Below, one piece after another: positions 58,481 through 64,000 of a DNA stretch of 64,000 bases (positions are counted from its first letter, which is position 1; each line of letters begins with the position of its first letter). This DNA is from Lachnospiraceae bacterium (lineage in GTDB: Bacteria > Bacillota > Clostridia > Lachnospirales > Lachnospiraceae): assembly GCA_017470935.1 (NCBI GenBank), contig JAFUXG010000059.1, forward strand, positions 62,001-126,000, read 5' to 3'. Made by a program: the position numbers and the translations under genes. Under the pieces are notes generated by a model, which was not told where the DNA came from, made no database searches, and saw only the letters and a program-made list of their open reading frames with translations.

Positions 58481-60844
58481 CTATTCTACATTTTTAAGGG
58501 CTTCGTCCATAGGTATCTTTTTGATTCTGAAGAACTGGAAGAATGCCACAATCAGATATGTGAGCAGTATCATCACGAACATTTCAATATATATATCCGG
58601 CTTAATAACCAGCTCAAACCAGCCTCCATAGCCCTTCAGGAACACGCGGATAATTCCCTTAAATAACAGTGTGTTGATAACCATCGACATCACTGATGAG
58701 AAGATTACAACCCATACCGATGAGATCAGGTAAAGTCTGGAAATCTCCAGATTTGAATATCCCAGAATCTTTGTCATGGAAATAGATGTGGTGTTCTTCT
58801 CCAGTATAAGCTTTGTGAGCAGGAATACAAGCAAAGCAAAAAGTATAAGCGAGAAGTAATATAGCGCTCCGAACATCTCACCCATAGAAATATCCATCTG
58901 CCTTGCAACCGCAGTCAGGTCATCGTCCGTAATCTGAGCAGCAATATTGTCCTCACGAAGATACGTTCCATCAAGATCAATATCAGAAAAGTATCCGTTA
59001 TAGAAGCTGCTGTCCTTCTTGCCAGTAATCTGATTCATCAAAAGATTCATCTGTCCGTCACTGTCAGACTGTTCCCTTATCACGCTCTCAAATATATCGC
59101 ACCAATTCTCTCTTGTCATATATATACCGAGACTAGACTTGCATTCCTGTATACCTCTCACTTGAAATGCGTAGAGATGATTACCAAACTCCTCCTTGAG
59201 AGCTATGACATCCCCTTCCTTTAATCTGTATTTCTCCGCCATATCGGAGGTTATTACCACCCCCACCTCAGGCAGCTCCCAATCAGCAAAAAAACGGCTG
59301 TTTTCCGTGATTCCGTACACGCTTATATCCTCCGGATCATAGAAATCGTCTATCATTTTAAGGGATGTCACGCAGTATGGCTCTGCAACATCATCCGGAA
59401 GATCCTGCTGCATCTTGATAATGTACTGATAATCGCAGGGCTTGTATTTGATAGCATTATCGCTGTAGTTGTGGATAAGCGGCACCATAATCATTCCGAA
59501 CATAAGAAGCATATCCGCAAACAATATTCCGAAAAACAGAGTTACATAGCTGCTTACATTCTGCAATATCACACGCATGCGGAATCTGGTAAAGAAGCGG
59601 AAATGCGGAAGCTTTACCGCCTTTTCCCTCTTGTGCTTTGTGATATCCCTTCGGATAAACTGCAGCGGCGTAAATGACAGCTTTCGCATAAGCTCCACAC
59701 TGATTACCACCGTCATGATGAGCATAGGAATTACTGTTGTCTTAATAAATGCTTCCGGACTGAAATAAGAAACATAGTGTGTTAAACTGTAGCTTGTGCG
59801 ATAGAGATTAGCAGCCACATCCTCAAAAACAGTATATCCGAGAATATTGCCGATAACAGCCGCAGACAATGTTACAATAAGCGGTGATGCCAGATAATGA
59901 CGGAACACCTCACCCTTTGTATAACCTGAGGCTCTAAGCGTCCCAATAACTGTAGCCTCCTTTGCCACAGTATGACCCACCGTTACTGCAAAAACAAATG
60001 CCATTATAGCAACAAGTATATAAAGCAATATCTCCATCATAGGCTTATCGCTTCCCATATCCTCTCCGGAAAACTGAATAGCACTGTTTGCATAGCATGG
60101 GATGAATATCTTTAACTGATTATCCTTTTCCAGACAGTCCATGGCGATGTCCACAGCCAGATCATCCGATATCTCCTTTTCCTTGATCTCATCCTCCGAT
60201 TTTCCATCGTTATATTTCCAGGCATAGCCATAGATGAACATATCCTTGTGCTCATCAAAACTTTCATTATCAAGAATACCCACGCCGAATTTCACACTGT
60301 CGAACATCATATCATTATTATTCTTGTGAAGCGTACTGAAATCTGTAAGGGCAACCATGCCTACAATATGATATTTATGAGCATTTAATTCAATATCATC
60401 TCCAACGGTATAACCATTGTTACCCATAAACAGCCTGTCAAGCGCGATCTCATCTTTATTATATGGGAGCTCTCCCTCCAGCACATCAACCAGATTGACC
60501 TCAGTTCTTGGACGGAATAATCTGACAACCGCACCATTTACTGTACCATCATCCTTAATATCCGTATCATCTAACTCAATATAGTAGTTATCATACAGAG
60601 TAATATTGTGTGTTTCTATCATATTAATAAGTTCTTCATTAGCCTTTTTATCCAGCACAAAATGACCGTCCTCAATATTGTATTCATCAAAGGCGTTATA
60701 ATACTCAATCTGCAAGCCTCTCATGGCAACCAGAAAACCGGATATGAATCCGATGGTTATCGCCATAAAGAGAAAAACGGCAAGATATTTGATAAATTCA
60801 TGAAACAGATCCCGGGGAATCCGCTTCCATAAAGGGTTTTTCAT
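58481..60844 (-). CDS. FtsX-like ABC transporter permease
   Basis: A 787-residue membrane subunit with two FtsX domains. A helix at about residues 16-38 precedes an external domain of about 230 residues. Three helices then follow around residues 275-385 (ILLYILVAIMAFVFAVTVGH, VTLSAAVIGNILGYTVFEDV), a second external domain, and three final helices (FSLILFALLVFLLTKLIL, VVIFSSVMSMVINTLLF). It ends RIKKIPMDEALKNVE, typical for the family. GGAGCTT precedes the ATG. Its ATPase is the next gene upstream. Peptide or lipid export, or stress-sensing mechanotransmission, is possible. Confidence 0.88.
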   Translation of the reverse strand: MKNPLWKRIPRDLFHEFIKYLAVFLFMAITIGFISGFLVAMRGLQIEYYNAFDEYNIEDGHFVLDKKANEELINMIETHNITLYDNYYIELDDTDIKDDGTVNGAVVRLFRPRTEVNLVDVLEGELPYNKDEIALDRLFMGNNGYTVGDDIELNAHKYHIVGMVALTDFSTLHKNNNDMMFDSVKFGVGILDNESFDEHKDMFIYGYAWKYNDGKSEDEIKEKEISDDLAVDIAMDCLEKDNQLKIFIPCYANSAIQFSGEDMGSDKPMMEILLYILVAIMAFVFAVTVGHTVAKEATVIGTLRASGYTKGEVFRHYLASPLIVTLSAAVIGNILGYTVFEDVAANLYRTSYSLTHYVSYFSPEAFIKTTVIPMLIMTVVISVELMRKLSFTPLQFIRRDITKHKREKAVKLPHFRFFTRFRMRVILQNVSSYVTLFFGILFADMLLMFGMIMVPLIHNYSDNAIKYKPCDYQYIIKMQQDLPDDVAEPYCVTSLKMIDDFYDPEDISVYGITENSRFFADWELPEVGVVITSDMAEKYRLKEGDVIALKEEFGNHLYAFQVRGIQECKSSLGIYMTRENWCDIFESVIREQSDSDGQMNLLMNQITGKKDSSFYNGYFSDIDLDGTYLREDNIAAQITDDDLTAVARQMDISMGEMFGALYYFSLILFALLVFLLTKLILEKNTTSISMTKILGYSNLEISRLYLISSVWVVIFSSVMSMVINTLLFKGIIRVFLKGYGGWFELVIKPDIYIEMFVMILLTYLIVAFFQFFRIKKIPMDEALKNVE

Positions 60845-60988
60845 ATATATAAGCTCCTTCCTTCCCTAGTGCCCATACTCATCTAGTGGTTCGCTGTTTC
60901 CAATCACACTTCACCTTTGGCTCGTGTTCTTGGACAGCTATCACATGGCTCTCTCTAGTAGTCTGCTTCGCACACTCCAAGTTCGAGC

Positions 60989-61687
60989 TCACCAGTCAAG
61001 ATCCATAGCAGGTATCTTCTCCTCATTGACGTAATTCTTTCGTATCATCCCGTCACGGAGCCTTATCACCCTGTCTGCCATGTTCTTGATCGCATCATTG
61101 TGAGTTACCATGACAACCGTATTGCCGTACTTTGCATTAACATCCTCGATAAGTTTAAGTATCTCCTTAGAAGTAGTATAATCCAACGCTCCTGTCGGTT
61201 CATCGCAGAGCAGTATGTCAGGATTCTTAACAATCGCACGACCTATGGCGGTACGCTGCTGCTGACCGCCCGACAACTGATTAGGCAGCTTGTGACGGTG
61301 CTCATAGAGTCCAAGCGTTTTAAGAAGATCATCAATATCAAGCGGCTTGTCACTTAAATACGCGCCGACCTCAACATTCTCCTTAACATTCAGATTAGGA
61401 ATCAGATTATACATCTGAAATATATACCCCAGATGATTCCTTCTGTATTTCGTAAGCTGTCTCTCCTTCATCTCTCCTGTCTTCACTCCGTCTATCGACA
61501 CATATCCACTGTCCGGAGAGTCAATACCACCAATAATATTGAGAAGCGTTGACTTTCCTGAACCGGATGGTCCAAGCAGTACACATATCTCTCCTCTCTC
61601 AATCTCACAGTCGATTCCTTTAAGAACCTCTACGCGATTATCTGCGGAACCGAAGCTTTTCTTTATTTCACTTAATTCCAGAAACAT
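60989..61687 (-). CDS. MacB/LolD-type ABC transporter ATPase
   Basis: A 232-residue ATPase. Walker A GPSGSGKST, Q-loop FQMYNLIPNLN, signature LSGGQQQRTAIGRA, Walker B ILLCDEPTGALD and switch VTHND are all present. The LSGGQQQR and PTGALD forms mark the MacB/LolD/FtsE group. AAGGAGGAG precedes the ATG. It is 144 bases ahead of the permease gene and has an ArsR-type operator upstream. Confidence 0.92.
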   Translation of the reverse strand: MFLELSEIKKSFGSADNRVEVLKGIDCEIERGEICVLLGPSGSGKSTLLNIIGGIDSPDSGYVSIDGVKTGEMKERQLTKYRRNHLGYIFQMYNLIPNLNVKENVEVGAYLSDKPLDIDDLLKTLGLYEHRHKLPNQLSGGQQQRTAIGRAIVKNPDILLCDEPTGALDYTTSKEILKLIEDVNAKYGNTVVMVTHNDAIKNMADRVIRLRDGMIRKNYVNEEKIPAMDLDW

Positions 61688-61798
61688 ACAATCTCCTCCT
61701 TGTCTGTATTAGTGATTCACCTTATCTGCCTGCATTTACCGCACTGCATGGCAGACATTAACAGTGCTGATACTTTATATATGAGTTATCATATTAAC

Positions 61799-61818
61799 AT
61801 ATGAACAAATATTCATAT
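61799..61818 (-). promoter_or_regulatory. ArsR/SmtB-type operator upstream of ABC operon
   Basis: ATATGAACAAATATTCATAT, identical to the site at 193-212 except for one central base, again extended by symmetric TTAAC/ATTAA flanks. It lies about 110 bases upstream of the MacB-like ATPase gene. No clear -35/-10 pair is readable around it. Confidence 0.7.
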
Positions 61819-61826
61819 ATTAACCT

Positions 61827-61856
61827 TAAAAAAGAGGTTAGCAACATCTAACCTCT
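61827..61856 (-). terminator. Terminator upstream of the ABC operon
   Basis: AGAGGTTAG (61833-61841) pairs with CTAACCTCT (61848-61856), followed on the minus strand by TTTTTT. It would stop transcription from the 62174 gene before the ArsR-type operator. Confidence 0.85.
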
Positions 61857-62007
61857 CCTATAATACCCCTTTTTTCTACTGTTGTATAGTAGTTTATTGA
61901 TATTTTTTTTCATTTAGCAAAATAATCTTAATCGGCAATAATAATGCCTCCTCTCTACGCTAACCATGTCCCCATCTGTTCATTTATTCCGACTGTTCTC
62001 ATGACTA

Positions 62008-62138
62008 TATTATCTTCATTTCTAACATCCGTATTTTCATTTCGGCTTCCATCACGCCTGTATTATCCTCATTTCTGACATCCGTATTTTCATTTCGGCT
62101 GCCACCACGCCTGTATTATCCCCATTACTCATATCCAC
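62008..62138. repeat. 53-bp tandem repeat, 2.5 copies
   Basis: Units start at 62008, 62061 and 62114 (TATTATCTTC, TATTATCCTC, TATTATCCCC), with the third incomplete. The first two differ at few positions. The period is not a multiple of three, and stops occur, so it is non-coding. It follows the 3' end of the membrane protein gene at 62174. Confidence 0.85.
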
Positions 62139-62173
62139 ATTATTTCTTTTTTACATTTCCCACTCATCTGTTT

Positions 62174-62887
62174 TTACCTGCCTGTTTCTTTATTAGCTAT
62201 ATCTTCATTACCTGTTTCTATACTATAATCCTCTGTATTATCCGCTTCCCGGATTCCGCCCTCTTCCTGCTCCACTTCATCATCTTTTGTCTCCACCACT
62301 GAATCCTTTTTAGATGAGAACATGATTCCGTAGCTGCTGGCAAATGCAAGTCCAAGACATATACCAAGCGCATAATTGTCCATCGCAACGCCGAATAACA
62401 GAAAGCCAATCACAAATCCAAGCATTGCACCGCCGATATTAAAACCTCCTACATTATAGGTTTTCTCTGTCAGCACCTGATCCCTGAATTCAATCCTTGC
62501 CGCATCACCATAAAATGTGATCCGCTCCTTCAAACTATCAAGAACCGCATCATCAAACCATAGGACCGCCCTGTCATGTCCCGGAAGTATATACTCCTTT
62601 GTAAGAGTAAGGACATCATTCTTGTGCTTCTTGTCCTTCATAATCGGAGCATCCACGTTCTCCTGCTCAGGTGCCTCGCCCTCATGCCTTTCGATCATAT
62701 AACACGCCACCATCTCTTTTTTCTTATACAGTCCATATACAAAGCCCTCGTTTTCTAATACTTCAAGTATCTCCGCCTTCAACTGCTCTATAGCTACAGC
62801 TTCAGACAAACCCTCACCAAAACCTTCCTTATCCAGCTTCTTCTTTGAAATTGTTTTGATATCGTATCCCTTCATAAATCCTGCCAT
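62174..62887 (-). CDS. Two-TM protein with charged tail, unknown
   Basis: A 237-residue protein. A cytoplasmic N-terminal domain of about 150 residues (KGYDIKTISKKKLDKEGFGE, then VYGLYKKKEMVACYMIERHE) precedes a glycine-rich double membrane segment (GGFNIGGAMLGFVIGFLLFG, YALGICLGLAFASSYGIMF). It ends in an acidic, low-complexity tail of about 45 residues. The family is not recognised. CAGGAGGAT precedes the ATG. The tail composition (D, N, T, E) echoes one frame of the tandem repeats that follow the gene. Confidence 0.65.
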   Translation of the reverse strand: MAGFMKGYDIKTISKKKLDKEGFGEGLSEAVAIEQLKAEILEVLENEGFVYGLYKKKEMVACYMIERHEGEAPEQENVDAPIMKDKKHKNDVLTLTKEYILPGHDRAVLWFDDAVLDSLKERITFYGDAARIEFRDQVLTEKTYNVGGFNIGGAMLGFVIGFLLFGVAMDNYALGICLGLAFASSYGIMFSSKKDSVVETKDDEVEQEEGGIREADNTEDYSIETGNEDIANKETGR

Positions 62888-63100
62888 AACCTATCCTCCT
62901 GATATTCTTTGTTATATGATTACTTTATATAATGCAGCATCACAACATTGACTAATATTGTTATGTACACTTTTCATGTGTATGTGACAACATTTCATAT
63001 CATTATGACAAGAATAATTGTCATCGCTGTCAAATGAAACTATAATACTGAAAAGTTTTCCTGTAATATATAAATACTTATTTTTTCAGTATACCCAAAA

Positions 63101-63126
63101 AATCCACCTGCCCAAACAGATGGATT
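63101..63126 (-). terminator. Terminator of ltrA-like gene
   Basis: AATCCACCTG (63101-63110) pairs with CAGATGGATT (63117-63126) with one mismatch, followed on the minus strand by TTTTTTGGG. Confidence 0.85.
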
Positions 63127-63135
63127 CTTTCTTAA

Positions 63136-64000
63136 CTACTCCTCCCTCACATGCTTACCATACCGATAGAGCATGGAGAACACCCAGAATACATATATGA
63201 CCGTAATTGCAATATTCACATACATCATTTCCCTGAATAACAGCATCAATCCCACAAACCCCACAGCAAAGGCAGCTAATGATAGCCACAGCTTCTTTGT
63301 AAAATGCAGTCTCTCCTTCGCATATCTCTCTGTCATGAACAGGAAAACATAATATATAAGAAATGAACCGATCAAAAACAAGGTCTTTGGAAGAAGCTCA
63401 ACCTCTTCCTCTCTCATAAGCTCCAATGCCGTACTTATGTTGTTAAGAGCAAAGATCAGAAATACATGGATCATCATGTACCCCGTACCTCTCGTGGACA
63501 TCTCCCGGTCTATGATGTGGTCGTATAAGGTCCCGTAGCAAAGGAATAACCCGGCTACAATAAGGAATGCCATAGACGAAAAATATATTGTGTTAAATGA
63601 TGGCTCACCCTCAAAATATCCAGCAATGGCAATTATCATTTCTCCGAATGTGAACACCACATAAAGCATGGCGCGCTCTGACAGATGTGCAAAGTCCACG
63701 GATACAAGATCATTAACTTTACCTGAAAAGATTGTTGCACCTATTCCGAAAAGCACCGCCACAAATGCAATAGTAACTCCAAAGACATGAAATATGGGAA
63801 TTGAAACAGCCACTATCAACGCCTCGATCAATATTATAGTCCCTGTCACCTCTATCTGCTTGATCTCCCATGGTGCAGCCTTATGATTTCTTCGCTCAAT
63901 AAAATACTGGATACTGATATTTACCAGAATTAGCATCCATGCAGTATTGTAGCGGTCAAAGTATTCCTGCCAATGAACCCGTATTCCGTCCGCCATGAAA
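63136..64000 (-). CDS. ltrA: Low temperature requirement A (LtrA) protein, partial
   Basis: The last 288 or so residues of a LtrA-family membrane protein; the 5' end lies past base 64000. The family signature FAHLSERAMLYVVFTFGEMI (H-x-x-E-R ... G-E) is present. About eight membrane segments are visible. The family is usually about 380 residues, so roughly 100 are missing. LtrA was named from Listeria growth at low temperature; its activity is unknown. A terminator follows at 63101. Confidence 0.88.
   Translation of the reverse strand, partial: FMADGIRVHWQEYFDRYNTAWMLILVNISIQYFIERRNHKAAPWEIKQIEVTGTIILIEALIVAVSIPIFHVFGVTIAFVAVLFGIGATIFSGKVNDLVSVDFAHLSERAMLYVVFTFGEMIIAIAGYFEGEPSFNTIYFSSMAFLIVAGLFLCYGTLYDHIIDREMSTRGTGYMMIHVFLIFALNNISTALELMREEEVELLPKTLFLIGSFLIYYVFLFMTERYAKERLHFTKKLWLSLAAFAVGFVGLMLLFREMMYVNIAITVIYVFWVFSMLYRYGKHVREE

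Noticed and set aside
60845..60988. Gap between ABC ATPase and permease considered for a structured RNA
   Set aside because: The TTCGC/GCTC-rich sequence has no consistent stem and resembles no RNA family I know; I see nothing reportable.

Overview
The window looks like a low-to-mid-GC chromosome segment of a Clostridia bacterium, most probably Lachnospiraceae. The basis is family content (AAA-ATPase-like/PD-(D/E)XK proteins, TraX, a DUF6429-like domain, lone LytTR regulators, BlaI/M56 pairs), strong AGGAGG ribosome sites and many TTGACA-17-TATAAT promoters. Genus cannot be fixed from the sequence. No tRNA, rRNA, CRISPR array, transposase gene or replication origin was seen. Most genes lie on the minus strand.

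Layout. 0-5 kb: a metal-chaperone gene (cut by the window edge) behind an ArsR-type operator, a methyltransferase, an ACT-domain protein, a TetR regulator divergent from three tiny membrane proteins, and a YrbG-type Ca2+/Na+ antiporter. 5-11 kb: acetyltransferases, a nuclease plus AAA ATPase pair behind a 10-bp-phased TATAAT array, and an HTH/RhuM-Doc toxin-like operon. 11-15 kb: a response regulator, ABC exporter and histidine kinase operon of the peptide-antibiotic-sensing type. 15-22 kb: an AAA/PD-(D/E)XK protein, a frameshifted EF-hand protein, a type I toxin-antitoxin cassette inside a decaying sigma/ABC operon, and an intact ECF sigma/anti-sigma pair with its own ECF promoter. 22-31 kb: a degenerate GGDEF/EAL protein, a large hybrid sensor kinase, a BlaI/truncated-M56 operon and cardiolipin synthase. 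31-36 kb: trehalose PTS and hydrolase with divergent treR and three matching operators. 36-42 kb: MsrA, flavodoxin, DNA repair methyltransferase, a truncated kinase, an alanine/Na+ symporter and a HAD phosphatase. 42-50 kb: a lone LytTR regulator, an M56/BlaI pair, a large lipoprotein, a Uma2 protein and two secreted-looking proteins, with three matching LytTR-type direct repeats among them. 50-57.6 kb: alkylation repair, TraX/PadR, orphan HicB, RecQ, and a HigB/HigA-like operon whose toxin has an internal deletion. 57.7-64 kb: a MacB-like ABC exporter behind a second ArsR-type operator, a membrane protein and LtrA (cut by the window edge).

Two themes stand out. One is decay: gene stubs, nonsense mutations, frameshifts and truncations occur at about a dozen places and are often flanked by intact regulatory DNA. 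The other is unusually readable cis-regulation: many dyads sit exactly in the 17-bp spacer of a consensus promoter, and there are several phased repeat arrays (10, 11, 13 and 21 bp). The best candidates for new biology are the LytTR-box regulon, the type I toxin cassette in the dead ABC operon, the switch-like leader near 3.5 kb, the nuclease/ATPase pair with its phased array, and the internally deleted HigB toxin.
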